64,000 nucleotides of DNA from the NCBI GenBank assembly GCA_012934845.2, contig WNNJ02003526.1, positions 62,001 to 126,000 on the forward strand, in the 5' to 3' direction. Of this stretch, positions 1 through 64,000 are shown in pieces. Numbering within the stretch: the first letter of the stretch is position 1; each line of letters opens with the position of its first letter. The translations under genes and the position numbers were made by a program. Under the pieces are notes generated by a model, which saw only the letters and a list, made by a program, of their open reading frames with translations, made no database searches and was not told where the DNA came from. The stretch is from Pomphorhynchus laevis (lineage: Eukaryota > Acanthocephala > Palaeacanthocephala > Echinorhynchida > Pomphorhynchidae).

Positions 1-2040
1 AATTCTAATGATTTAAATATAAACACAACTTATGAAATCTCAACCTTGTTTAATAAACAAAAGTATTTAATAAATAAAGACGAAAAAATAATTTATAAAA
101 ATAAATGATTAATAACGAAAACTTAAATACATCTAAGATTTCAATTTGGACAGATTATAAATTTGATGAAATTAAAAAGAAAATAACAAACAATTATAAA
201 AGGAAAGATCAAATTAATAAAGATATGTATAAAGAACTTACTAAATTAAAGGATAACTTTATAATAACAACTATTGATAAAGCTAGTAATAATTTGTTTT
301 CATATGCAAAAAGCTTTGTTTCGGACAAAATTGATTAAATGTAAACACTTTATATGAACATTTAAGTTCAGAAACAATTTGGTCACTGCTTTTATGGATA
401 AACACGTTCGACCGTTAAAACAGATAAAACTATAACTTTATTATATTAAATTCCAAAATTACATAAAAATCCAATAAAACCTAGGTTAATATGCAGTGAT
501 TTAAAATGTACATTAAAACCACTTTCTGTTTATATGAATAAAATACTTAAAGTAATTAAAGTACACTTCAAAAAATATTGTAGGATAATCGAAGTTACTA
601 CTGATATTAAATACTATTTTAGTATTATCATAAAATACGTAGACTCAATTAGCTGATCAAGAATAAGTTTTTGCAAAGTAAATGTTTATAATTTCTAGAC
701 ATTATAAAAAACTTATACACAGGAAAATTGCTTGATATGAACATTAAGTTAACATCAATTAAAACTACTTTTAATTTAATTACGATTTTAGTACGTATTT
801 ATAAAACATAGGTTCATATGTAGTGCTTTTAAATGTATATTAAATGTGGTGATTTTAGTTTAGATAATAAAACTGTCTGTACCTTTATTATATTCGAATC
901 CAAAATTACATAAAAATCCAATAAAACCTAGGTTCATATGTAGTGCGTTTAAATGTACATTAAATCCACTTTCTGTTTATGAATAAAATAGTTAAAGTAA
1001 TTAAAGCACACTTTAAAAAATATTGTAAAAAAATAAATAAAAAATAATATATATAATATACATGTTATGATATCGGTAGTATTTTAATCGAAATATATAT
1101 AATCGAAATAAAACACTATTTCCACAAAATAATTGTTAGACACACAAAAAGAATTACATCTTTAAAATATAAATTACGAATAAAAAACAATAAAATATAA
1201 AATAGGATTATAAAAGAATCGTAAGAAACCTTGTAAACCTGATATAAATACATATATCTTCATATACATATACATTACCTTGATGGTTATATTTATTTAA
1301 ATATAACGATCAAGTAGATATAAGTATATAAATTGAATTTATAAATATAAACTCAATTTTAGTAGTAGTAATTGAATTAAATTTATTTTAAATTGAATTA
1401 AATTTTTTTCAATATAAAATTTATAAAGTAGATAATATCGGGAGATAATAGTAGCCTAATTGTAGCTGACTTATTTTTAAGTTTTATAGATTATGAATTC
1501 CTTCATAGCTGTTTAAAAATAAATCTAAATTATATAAAGATATGAAATATATGTTTCGATATATTGATGATATATGTGGATTTAATTTTAATAATTTTTA
1601 TTCAATAAGCGAACAAATTCATCCATGTAGCCTTATTCTTAATAAAAACAAGATTTTTTATATAAAAGGTATAAAGGTGTATACCTTCGATAAAGGTGTA
1701 TATCTAGATATAAGCATTAAATTAACATCAATTAAAACTACTATTAATTTATATCGTAAAGATGACATATCTAAATTTACAGGAAACATATTTTTGCATG
1801 AGCATTCATGCATAACATTTGAAATAAAATATAATACATTAAATAATGAAATCTTAAGAATTGCAACAATATGTAATGATATTGGTTTTCTTCAAAATCA
1901 TTTAAATAATTTAATAGATACATATTTTAAACTAGGTTACTATAAAAATAACATCAAGCAGAAAATAGTAAAATATATAAATCAACACAATAATATAAAG
2001 AATAAATTTAAAATCATATTTTTAGAATATGTGTCTTAGG
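1..2040 (+). mobile_element. broken Penelope-like retroelement fragments, plus strand
   Basis: Pieces of a reverse transcriptase of the Penelope-like group are spread over about 60-660, 720-1030 and 1440-2040. Recognisable parts are an N-terminal segment with TTIDKASNNLF, a KLHKNPIKPR-type block, a YIDD catalytic motif in FRYIDDICGF (near 1560-1580) and a C-terminal region after it. The KLHKNP block occurs twice (about 450-620 and 890-1030), so more than one copy or a local duplication is involved. The element is broken many times and looks old; no GIY-YIG endonuclease was recognised. It lies upstream of exon 1, in an intron or in flanking DNA. Confidence 0.75.
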
Positions 2041-2659
2041 AGTCCTTTTCTTATTAAAAGCAATATTGATGATAAATATGTTATATATAGATGAGTATGT
2101 TTCGATAACTTTTATTTTTTCAACCAATAACTGAACGAATTTATCCAGCTAGCCATATTCTTAATAACACTAATATTGATAATAATAGAGGTACTTATAA
2201 ACATTTAATCAACGTGAATTACTACTATTTTTAACTTGTATCATAAATATGGCATACATTGTCGGTGATTTATTTGTCAATTTATAAAAATTGATTTTTG
2301 TATCAAATTTTAATTTGAAATTTTTTGTAATTTTGATTCAATTATTTAGATTTTTTTACATCATTTTTAATTTATAAATAATTTAATATACGTTGACTCA
2401 GTTAGCTTGTTTGATTTGCTTTAGACTCAAGGCATACAAGTAACTACCGACAATACGAGTACGAAAGGTATAATTTTTGCATTTTTGTCTACTATTTGTA
2501 GATATTGTGTTTAGTTAAGGAAGATATGCTAGATGATGAGCAGGTGTGTTCTATAGACTTCTATTATACTACTTTAGTTGGTTCTTATTAGAAAAAATTG
2601 ATATTTGAATATTTGATCAACTCACGATTTAACTCTTGTGTTATTAGATTATAAATCTA

Positions 2660-3360
2660 ATAACTTTATTATTTATATTATATATTTAATAATTTAATGA
2701 AAATCATTAAATATGTTATATATTGATTTAATTTATATTTATTTGTTAAACAGTTATGAACAAATTCATATTCTATAAAGCTTAAAAACAAGTCAGCTAT
2801 AATTGGGCTACTATTACCACCCATTGGAACACCTTTTACTTGCCTAAATATAGATGTCCCTACTTTTAAATAATTTTGATTTATCAAAATATTTAAGGAT
2901 TCTATTAATTCAATTTTATCCATATATTTATATTTATTTGATGGTTTAATTTTTGTTAGATAGGCGTTATAATTATTATAACATATATATGTATATCTTT
3001 TCCGAATATAAGATTAATTAATTTTACTAACGCTTCTTTAATATCTACTAAATCTAGATTTGTATAAAGCGTACTAAAATCGTATGTATTTATATTTTGA
3101 AAATTTATTCCTTTTGTCTGTTCTAAAAATTCTTTTGTAGAATTAATACTGAAATAGTGTTTTATACCAGTATTAATTTCGATTACCTTACAATATTGTT
3201 TAAAGTGTGCTTTAATTACTTTAAGTATTTGAATAAATATGTTATTCATATAAATCGAAAGTGGTTTATATGCACATTTAAAAGCACTACATATAATGGA
3301 GTTTTAATGGAGTTTTGTAATTTTGGATTCCAATATAATCTAGGTAAAATAATCTTATAA
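2660..3360 (-). mobile_element. broken Penelope-like retroelement fragment, minus strand
   Basis: The reverse strand carries another piece of the same family: a KLHKNP-type block, a segment with YDFSTLYTNL and a block GVPMGGNSSPIIADL, the form of motif B in this group. It is opposite in orientation to the fragments at 1-2040 and overlaps them in content (the KLHKNP block), so it is a separate copy or an inverted part. Broken, with several breaks, and old. Confidence 0.8.
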
Positions 3361-4273
3361 TTATCAATACAAATGGGATGTTGGGTTTGTTAAAATCAGT
3401 TGTTGTGATGCAGTACTCTACGTACGGGCGGACTAAGGCTCAATATAGATGAATTAAATAATATTAAAAAAAGTAGTTTTAGTTAATGTTAATTTAATGC
3501 TCATATCATATAAAATATACATTATGCTTGATATATACATTATTTGTCATTAATATTGGTTGTTCAAACCAATATTAATGTTTTTACATTAATATAATTA
3601 CAATGTTCATATTAATATAAAATATTTAGATGAATAAAATAATATTATAGAATAATATTATCTTATACATATTATCTTAATTTCAATATATTTTAGAATC
3701 GGAAAGAGACCAGCTTGGTCGTATAAACATCGTCAAAATTATAAGAAATATGAGAGAAAGTTTAAAAAATGTTTTTTTTTAATGTGAACTTTGAGAGTAA
3801 GTTCACATAAAAAACTTTGAGAGATATAAAATATACAATTCTTGATACCGACTTGGTGTCGAAATATTTGAAGAAAATTTTCAACTTTTGCTGGGAATGG
3901 CTTTTTAGCATTTTTAATGATTTCTAAATTTTTTAATGATCTGAGAACATAAGAACATAAAATATTATAAAAATATTTTAGTTAATAAAATATTTTTAAT
4001 AATATTTTAATATTATTTTTATCAATTTTTTATATAAATTTATTTATCTATATATTAAATAATATTAGTATTAATATTATTTAATATTTATTAATAATTA
4101 TTTTTATTAATTTGTCGGTTGAGTTACCAAAATATTATTTAACGATAATTTGTTTTTCTGATAAATATGACGTATTATGTGACATGCGTCACGATATATT
4201 TTTATTAATAAAATTATTAAAGATTAGAAAATTCGTGTATTTTTTATGCAATTACATTTATGTTCCGATTTAG
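3361..4273. other. A+T-rich stretch with no gene seen
   Basis: No open frame, RNA gene or clear repeat unit was recognised. An AG-bounded open stretch near 3698-3770 (GKRPAWSYKHRQNYKKYE) could be an upstream exon, but its donor is weak and its phase does not match the exon at 4274. Confidence 0.5.
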
Positions 4274-57051
<52,778 letters not shown>

Positions 57052-57395
57052 TTAAATTCAATAGTCGTTACAAATGCCCATGAAATGGCCTGCTATTATG
57101 TATAACGCTTTCTGCACTATTTATTTTCTGTTCAACTGTTTTCTGCCGAACGCCCGCTACAACTTTCATTTAGCTTCATTTGCTCGCCTATTGAACGCAT
57201 TTAATGTTCCTAAATTTAGGGAAATGCCTCACCGCCGACACTTCAAACTGTCATGTTTAATTCGTGTTCATCTCTTTATATGTACATATGTTTGCCTGAT
57301 CTTTTAGATTTCATGTTTCTAGATAATTCATGTTCTTTGTAATATTGTTTTTAAAGGCGCTGTTTCATTAAATTGTAGAAATAAAATAAGACTGT
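57052..57395 (+). other. probable 3' untranslated region of the KMT2C/D gene
   Basis: The stretch after the TGA is less A+T-rich than the surrounding DNA and has a candidate AATAAA poly(A) signal at about 57380-57385. A 77-codon open frame at 57074-57307 shows no family features and is taken as chance. The exact cleavage site is not visible. Confidence 0.45.
57380..57385 (+). terminator. candidate poly(A) signal AATAAA
   Basis: First AATAAA after the stop codon of the methyltransferase gene, about 330 nt downstream, followed by a T-rich stretch (ctcttttatttt). Such hexamers are common by chance in DNA this A+T-rich, so confidence is limited. Confidence 0.35.
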
Positions 57396-58879
57396 CTGCT
57401 CTTTTATTTTAAACTGATTTTACTGTTTAAACTAAATTGGAAAAACTTAAATCGTCAGAAATTATCAAATTCAAAAGGCTAAAAATTTAAATCGTCAGAA
57501 ATTATTAAATTTAAAAGGCTAAAAACAATATAATTTAAATAATTTTATTCAAATAAATTTTGTTAAACAATTTATTTTAAATTATTATTTTTTTTAAATC
57601 TTATGATTTAGTATTAAATATAATTTTAATAATGAAGAGAGTTTTTGACATTTCTAAAAATGCTTATTTCCTTAAAATGCGTAAGTTCCGATTTACAAAA
57701 CTTACATTCACAGTTCGACTAGATATTTTTTGAAAACTACAAGATTGACTTTCACATCCCCGAGATGTCACAAAAATACACAAGTACGACGTAAGTTTCG
57801 TTAAGTTCAAATGAACCTAATGTTATGAGCATTAAGTTTCATCTTGTGAACTCACAATATGCGCCACTTGTGAATCAGATCAGCTGACTTAGATATATAA
57901 ATTAAATCAGCTAACTGAGTAGCTGATTTGACAAGGTTTTTTTCCTCAGAATTACATGTAGAAAAAAAATCATACGGATCATACAAAGATGCACGTAAGA
58001 ATGAATATAATAATTTAATGTAATTAATTTAATTTACTCTGTAACTTTGAATTTTTATTCAAATAAAAGTTCTGATGCTTCCAACATGCGTAAAAACAGC
58101 TGTAACTGTTTGCTAAAAAATATAATACAAAATAACTTTAAAGAGTAAAAAGTTTTATTGTTTTTAAATAAATAAAAAATATTATTTTTAGCTAAAAAGT
58201 TTAATATACAAAATATCGATTAATATTTTAAAGCAATATAATTCAATTGAAAGCATAAATCAAATCAGCTAGCTGAGTATACGTATTTGATATAATTATA
58301 AAAAGTAATCAAAATTTAGTAATTAAATAATTAATAAATAAAAATAGTTGTTATAAGATTTAATTTAATTTATAATTTAATTAAATTTGCCATTATTTAA
58401 ACATGAAATTAAATAGCGAAAAGAACATAAATAAATAATTAAAGTCAATTTTTATGAATTTACTAATAAATTATATACGATGTATCAGGAGAAACTGCGA
58501 TGTTATCAGGTTTCAACATCTATTCCTCAACCCAACATAGCAGTGGGACCAAATACATGCTAATGGCGTATTTTCTCTGATAAAATCTGATCATCTATGA
58601 AATTAAAAAAAACTACGAAAAAAACTATAAGAAACTATGAAACATGACATTAAATAACGATAAAGAAAAGAAACAATTTGAACAAACCAAATCAGCTAAC
58701 TTTAGAATATTATATACACTAAATTAAAAATGAAGATAAATAATTAGAAATTATAAATAATTAGATATGATTTTATACAATTTATATTTATATAACGATA
58801 TTTCTCGACCCAAACATAGCAGCAAGCCATTTAGAATCATATCATAAATATAAATTCAAAAATGTTCAATAGAATATGG
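57396..58879. repeat. intergenic dispersed repeats
   Basis: 57890-58020, 58255-58600 and 58660-58879 are copies of the same A+T-rich family (aatcagctaactgag, agattttatacaatttat, gtatcaggagaaactgcgat, catagcagtgggaccaaata). 57440-57530 has a short tandem duplication (aaatcgtcagaaattatcaa). No gene was seen. Confidence 0.7.
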
Positions 58880-60023
58880 AAGGTGAGCAGGTGAAGCAGG
58901 GCTAATCAGATGAAGCAGGGCTGATCAGATGAAGCAGGGCTAACCAAGTGACGCAGCTCTGACCAAGTGGAGCGCTGAGCAGGTGAAGCAGGGCTGATCA
59001 GATGAAGCAGGGCTGACTAAGTGAAGTAGTGTTGACCAAGTGAAGCAGCGCTAACCAAGTGAAGCAGAGCTGACCTAGTGAAGTAGCGCTGACCTAGTGA
59101 AGCGCTGGTAGGTGAAGCAGTGCTGACCAAGTGAAGCGCTGAGCAGGTGAAGCAGGGCTGATCAGATGAAGCGGGACTAACTAAGTGAAGCAGGGCTGAC
59201 CGAGTGAAGCAGGTCTGACCAAGTGAAGCAGGGCTGACCAAGTGAAGAAGGGCTGACCAAGTGACGCAGCACTGACCAAGTGGAGCGCTGAGCAGGTGAA
59301 GCAGGGCTGACCAAGTGAAGCAGGGCTGATCAGATGAAGCAGGGCTGATCAGATGAAGCAGGGCTGATCATATGAAGCAGGGCTGACCAAGTGACGCAGC
59401 ACTGACCAAGTGGAGCGCTGAGCAGGTGAAGCAGGGCTGATCAGATGAAGCAGGGCTGACTAAGTGAAGTAGTGTTGACCAAGTGAAGCAGCGCTAACCA
59501 AGTGAAGCAGAGCTGACCTAGTGAAGTAGCGCTGACCTAGTGAAGCGCTGGTAGGTGAAGCAGTGCTGACCAAGTGAAGCGCTGAGCAGGTGAAGCAGGG
59601 CTGATCAGATGAAGCGGGACTAACTAAGTGAAGCAGGGCTGACCGAGTGAAGCAGGTCTGACCAAGTGAAGCAGGGCTGACCAAGTGATGCAGCGCTGAC
59701 CAAGTGATGCAGCGCTGACCAAGTGATGCAGCGCTGACCAAGTGATGCAGCGCTGACCAAGTGATGCAGCGCTGACCAAGTGATGCAGCGCTGACCAAGT
59801 GATGCAGCGCTGACCAAGTGATGCAGCGCTGAGCAGGGTAAGCAGGGCTGATCAGATGAAGCAGCGGTGAACATGTAAGCAACGCTAAATAAATAATGAA
59901 TAATTAGATAAGATTTTATACAATTTATATTTATATAACGATATTTCTCGACCCAAACATAGCAGCAAGCCATTTAGAATCATATCATAAATATAAATTC
60001 AAAAATGTTGAATAGAATATGGA
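58755..60023. repeat. direct repeats flanking the minisatellite
   Basis: agattttatacaatttatat through gcaagccatttagaatcata to atgttcaatagaatatgga occurs at 58765-58880 and 59908-60023 with about one mismatch. The minisatellite appears to have grown inside, or been inserted into, a copy of the dispersed repeat. Confidence 0.9.
58880..59880. repeat. 1-kb minisatellite of about 19-21-bp units with 443-bp higher-order repeat
   Basis: Units are variants of gctgaccaagtgaagcagg. The right end has about nine near-identical 19-bp copies of gctgaccaagtgatgcagc (59685-59830). A complex block of variants is repeated with a 443-bp period (tgaagcagcgctaacca at 59041 and 59484). It is far richer in G+C than its surroundings. 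Long minus-strand frames across it repeat every 19 residues and are not genes. It is flanked by direct repeats of about 120 bp. Confidence 0.95.
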
Positions 60024-61834
60024 ATTAAAACAAATTAAATAACAATGTGAAACAGACTCTCCGTATATGATGCTCTATAAATTAAAAACGAAGATAAATA
60101 ATTATAAATAATTAGATAAGATTTTATACAATTTATATTTATATAACGATAAATAAACCTTAACTTTCCATTGTTTAAAAATGTGCCTAAAAATAGATAG
60201 AGATTATTTTACTACAGAACAAAAGCATGCGCCTTTACTATTTATAAATTAAAAATAATAATAAATAATAAATTATTAAATAACGATAAAATTTATTACG
60301 TGTTACAATTTATTTTATTAATATTTCTAATAACAGATTTATTAGACGGATTTATTAGTAAATAACGGAGTCTACGTATTTTTTTACTATTTTTAAATTA
60401 TAAATAATGCTTTTAAATATCCAGGAACTATCAGCTATAGTTGAACGCCAATTAAAATAATTTTGATATTTCAATAGTAACTACTAGCATCTTCAGAAAA
60501 TTGTCTGAAGATGCTAGTAGTTACTAGCGAAATATCGAAATGATTTGTCTTGTAGTTCAACTAGAATATGGAATTAAAACAAATTAAATAACAATGCGAA
60601 ATTAATTAAATCAGACTAAAGTACAATTAATTAGAAATTGTTATTCAATATTATTCGTTATGTGTATATTTCTAAATTAAAATTCGTATACATTTAGATA
60701 AATTTTAAATGTAATGACCGAATTCTTCTATTAAGAATTAATATAATAATTATATATATAATATAATTATTATATATAATAATTATTATGTATAATAATA
60801 TATATTATTATATATAATATATATACACATATATCATCAATAAATCAGAAAATTGTCTGAAGATGCTAGTAGTTACTAGTGAAATATCAAAATGATTTGT
60901 CTTGTAGTTCAACTATACCTGATAGTTCCTGGATATTAAAAAATTTAAATACAAATCAGGATGGATATATTTCTAAAAATATTTTGTTTAAATATATCTC
61001 AGATATTGTTACAATTCATCGTGTTATTCATTGTCAGGCACTTGTCTCGAAAACGTTACCGGATTTTTTAAGTGAGTTTAGGCTGCTGTGGTGCAGGTTG
61101 TGAATTTCATCCGTGGAAGAGCGTTCCATCATAGAATTATTTTAATTTTCTGAAGATGCCAGTAGTTACTAGCGAAATATAAAAATTATTTATCTTGTCG
61201 TTTAACTAGACCTATAGTCACTGGAAATTTAAAAATATTTGGGTGTATTAGCAAAGACGTTTGCAATTCGTTCATTACCGCTGTACCTAATTCTAAGTTC
61301 TTCACTACGTTATATTCTTGATTTCGTTAAATCTAGAATTTAACGGTTCAACTAATTATTTCAGTTAAAACTGAGTCTACAATTATATTATATTTATAAT
61401 ATATTCATTATATTTATAAATCAAAATGACTTTTCTTGTCGTTCAACTATACCTGATAGTTACTGGATATTTAAAAGTTTATATACAGATCAGGATGGAT
61501 ATATTTCTAATTAAAAATAATTTTTATATAATTGAAATTAAAATAATTATAATTGGAATTTAAATATAAGTCAGCTTTTATAAATTAAATAATAAATAAC
61601 TGAGCATGTATTTGAATAAGGAATAAAGGTCACCAGGAGGAGCTGATATGCAATTAGGGTTCGGCAAAATCAACAAAATACTATCAAATTATTAAATTTA
61701 CAAATTATAAATAAAACATTTTACTAAAAATAAATTTAGACTCTTATCGTAAAATTTTTATGGATAGATAAAAATAATATGCTGTGTATTAGAACCAGAT
61801 ACAAAATAAACAAATTTCATTGAGGAAATACGTC
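60024..61834. repeat. intergenic cluster of dispersed repeats and foldback elements
   Basis: 60050-60160 and 61560-61680 are partial copies of the dispersed family. Foldback copies are at 60415-60564, 60846-60936, 61141-61230 and 61425-61490. 60740-60830 is a TATA run. Two further open frames (for example 60879-61103) only cross repeats. No gene was seen. Confidence 0.7.
60415..60564. mobile_element. foldback element, type copy
   Basis: The centre is cttcagaaaattgtctgaag. The arms are tagtaactactagcatcttc and its complement, then gatatttc and gttgaac on both sides. The left terminus (ccaggaactatcagctatag) is mirrored at 60912-60936 by tatacctgatagttcctgg. About 150 bp and non-coding. Confidence 0.8.
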
Positions 61835-62512
61835 ATTAGAGTGTATTTGGCCCGGCTGATATTTCGGGTAAAGGAATAGGGACCGAAACTAAATGGCATA
61901 GCAGCTCTTCCTGATGAGCTCTATTCCTTATTCGATTACATCGTATATTATTGAATAGTCAATTCATAAAGATTGATTTTTATTACTAATTTGAATAATT
62001 CTAGAGCAGCGTGTATTTGGCCCAGCTGCTATTTTGGGTCGAGGAATAGGGGCTGAAACTTCATAACATAACGGGTTCTTCCTGATGATTTATATTCCTT
62101 ATTCGCTTACATCGTATATTATTTAATAGCCAATTTATAAAAATTGATTTTTATTACTAATTTGAATAATTCTAGAGCAGCGTGTATTTTGCCCAGCTGC
62201 TATTTTGGGTCGAGGAATAGGGGGCCGAAACTTCATAACATAACGGGTTCTTTCTGATGATTTATATTCCTTATTCGCTTACATCGTATATTATTGAATA
62301 GTCAATTCATATAAATTGATTTTTATTACTAATTTGAATAATTCTAGAGCAGCGTGTATTTGGCCTGCCTGCTATTTTGGGTCGAGGAATATGAGCCGAA
62401 ACTTCATAAGATAGCAGTTCTTCCTGATGATTTCTATTCCTTATTCGCTTACATTATATATTATTGAATAGTCATGTCATAAAAATTGATTTTTATTACT
62501 AAAAAAAGTATT
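61835..62512. repeat. four-copy tandem array, 171-bp unit
   Basis: gtgtatttggccc-type markers at 61841, 62011, 62182 and 62354 give spacings of 170, 171 and 172 bp. The unit contains aggaataggggc, ttcttcctgatga and ttacatcgtatattattgaa, the reverse complement of the dispersed family core. The array ends where the LINE at 62515 begins. Confidence 0.93.
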
Positions 62513-62514
62513 TA

Positions 62515-64000
62515 TTTTAACGTGGCAAATGCGTGCCAGCGCACGCTTACATGACCACAACAAAACAAGACTGTGAATCAGGTGTCGAGAAGGTGTGAAC
62601 GGAGGAGGTGTTTGAATGTGATAAAGGAGGGGGCGCGGCGGACGTCGAGAGGGAGTTGATTCCAGGCGAGTGAGGCGGCGACGAGAAAGGATCGGAGACC
62701 GTAGTTGTTGGAGTAATTAGGAACGTGGAGTAAGAGGGTATGACAGGAACGAAGCGATAGCGAGGTGGGGCGAGTATCGTCTAAGAAAGGAAGGTTGATG
62801 AACGATGGGGAGTCGACAGCGATGAGACGAAAGGTAACGAGAAGAAGGCGGAGTTTGATGCGGATGTGAATGGTGGGCCAGGAGAGTTGGGCAAAATATG
62901 TGGATGTGTGGTCGAAGCGACGGAGACGAAAGCGCACTCGAACTGCGGTGTTGATTATTCGTTTTAGGGGTAGGATGATGGATTTTGGAGAATTGGCGAA
63001 AAGGCTAAGGCAGTAATCGATTTTAGGGAAAAGAAGCGATGAAAGAAGAGACATACAAGAACGGAAGTCGATAAGGGGGCGGATACGGCGGATGTCACGG
63101 AGAATTAAGTTAGATGAGCGGACCTTGTCACGGACGAAGGGTTTAAGGGAAAGGTGATCATCGAAATGGAAGCCTAAGAAAGTGAGATTGTGGACTATGG
63201 GGATGATCGATGAGGCAAAATATACAGTGGGAGGAGATATGTTTGGTTTACGGGGGAGGATCCACATTATTTTGGACTTTTTGGGGTTTAGAACAAGATG
63301 GAGATTGGAGAGACGTTTGTAGATAGAAGAAAGACAGTTGGAGGCAGAAATGCCGATATCGTGAATGCGATGTGCGGGTGCATGAGCATAGATTAGAATG
63401 TCATCTGATTGAAATGTTCTTTAAAAAGGATGGTTTATCCGCAGGGACAATAGATGAGAGGATAGATCTGAAGGCGGAAACATCGTGGTCTAGACGTGTT
63501 TGTGGAGATAAGGAGTTAGAAGGCGTGATATTAGTGACAATGACGCAACGATCGCGAGAAGCAAAGCGCTTCCGTAAAGGAGAACGACTGACGTGAGTAG
63601 GTGAGATCACGATAGAAGAGCTGGCAGTTGATGATTTGGAGGGATTTGGTTTGACGACGGGAGACATAGAGGATAATGATAATAAAGAGGGTGGCAAGCG
63701 ATGTGAGGAAAGGTTATGAGTGGAAGGATAGTGGAGGTTGGTGGAGGTGATTTTGATTGATGGATGCAAGGTATTGAGAAACGAGACGGGAAGGACGGGA
63801 CGTTTTGCGGCTCCTTCACTGTCTCAGTAGATGTATCAGAAATTTGAGAAATTCGATCATGCTGCGATGCCATTTCCAATTGCTCTAAGCGTTTTATTAA
63901 CAAGTTGATTTGTTTCGCCGCACAGAATCCGTAGTAGAACGGTGGCCCGCCACAAGTTTTCTGACCCAAAGCACAATTATGTGTTACTGATGTTCAGATT
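62515..64000 (-). mobile_element. internally deleted CR1/L2/Jockey-type LINE, continues past the window end
   Basis: The minus strand frame 63267-62578, extended upstream in frame to about 63410, holds the end of a reverse transcriptase: SDDILIYAHAP (motif C), NPKKSKIMWILPRK, SNLILRDIRRIRP and GLRSFLVAASLAWNQLPLDV. This is the same C-terminal layout as the LINE at 27073, but from a different family. Directly upstream (63769-63401 and 63969-63607) lies ORF1-like sequence with RCVIVTNITPSNSLSPQTRL and DHDVSAFRSILSS. The endonuclease and most of the reverse transcriptase are therefore missing between ORF1 and motif C. It inserted into the 171-bp array. The fragment at 23465-24010 is a relative. 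Confidence 0.88.

Noticed and set aside
58880-59880. CRISPR-like array
   Set aside because: There are no unique spacers; units are contiguous variants of one short repeat in a eukaryotic setting.
59460-59973. Long minus-strand open frames with a 19-residue repeat (LVSAASLGQRCITWSALHH)
   Set aside because: They are translations of the 19-bp minisatellite; the frame is open only because the unit lacks stops.

Overview
The window is animal nuclear DNA: very A+T-rich, with GT-AG introns and standard-code stops. It is dominated by one long plus-strand gene. I read this gene as the KMT2C/KMT2D (MLL3/MLL4; fly LPT + trr) histone H3K4 methyltransferase. I traced 41 coding exons from 4274 to a stop at 57049-57051. 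All phases join without a break and give about 2,806 residues. The 5' end was not found: exon 1 starts inside the coding sequence, and no start codon or N-terminal PHD/ePHD cluster is visible in 1-4273. The organism is a metazoan, probably a small-bodied invertebrate with a low-GC genome, minimal introns of about 41-60 nt and much repeat load in the long introns. The phylum cannot be told from the sequence.

Layout. 1-3360 holds broken Penelope-like retroelement fragments in both orientations. 4274-9302 encodes a basic linker and a PHD-finger cluster. 9548-14053 encodes linkers with short KMT2C/D-specific conserved blocks. 15704-16375 encodes the HMG-box region. 17562-26203 encodes mostly disordered segments, a PPxY motif, an LxxLL motif and a coiled coil. 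A 7.5-kb intron (26204-33667) holds two LINEs meeting head to head. A 3.3-kb intron (33813-37109) holds an RTE-like LINE. 37110-38504 is one large Gln/His-rich exon. 39794-44206 encodes the C-terminal half up to the extended PHD. 50189-53117 encodes FYRN/FYRC and the WDR5-binding motif. 53159-57051 encodes SET and post-SET. Downstream of a likely poly(A) signal near 57380, 57.4-62.5 kb is packed with dispersed repeats, foldback elements, a 1-kb minisatellite and a four-copy 171-bp tandem array. 62515-64000 is an internally deleted LINE.

The most unusual structure is a near-identical inverted duplication of about 1.8 kb (44416-46287 versus 51235-53046). It places an antisense copy of most of the FYRN/FYRC exon in the intron just upstream of the real one. 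Exon 36 lies in the loop between the arms, and the arms differ by a swap of two blocks. A pre-mRNA could fold into a long duplex that buries the 3' splice site of exon 37. The gene also joins in one frame the PHD/HMG half and the SET half that fly keeps as two genes (LPT and trr).

How the parts should work together (family knowledge): the PHD fingers read histone tails, LxxLL motifs contact nuclear receptors, FYRN/FYRC stabilise the C-terminal half, the Win motif recruits WDR5 and the WRAD core, and SET monomethylates H3K4 at enhancers.
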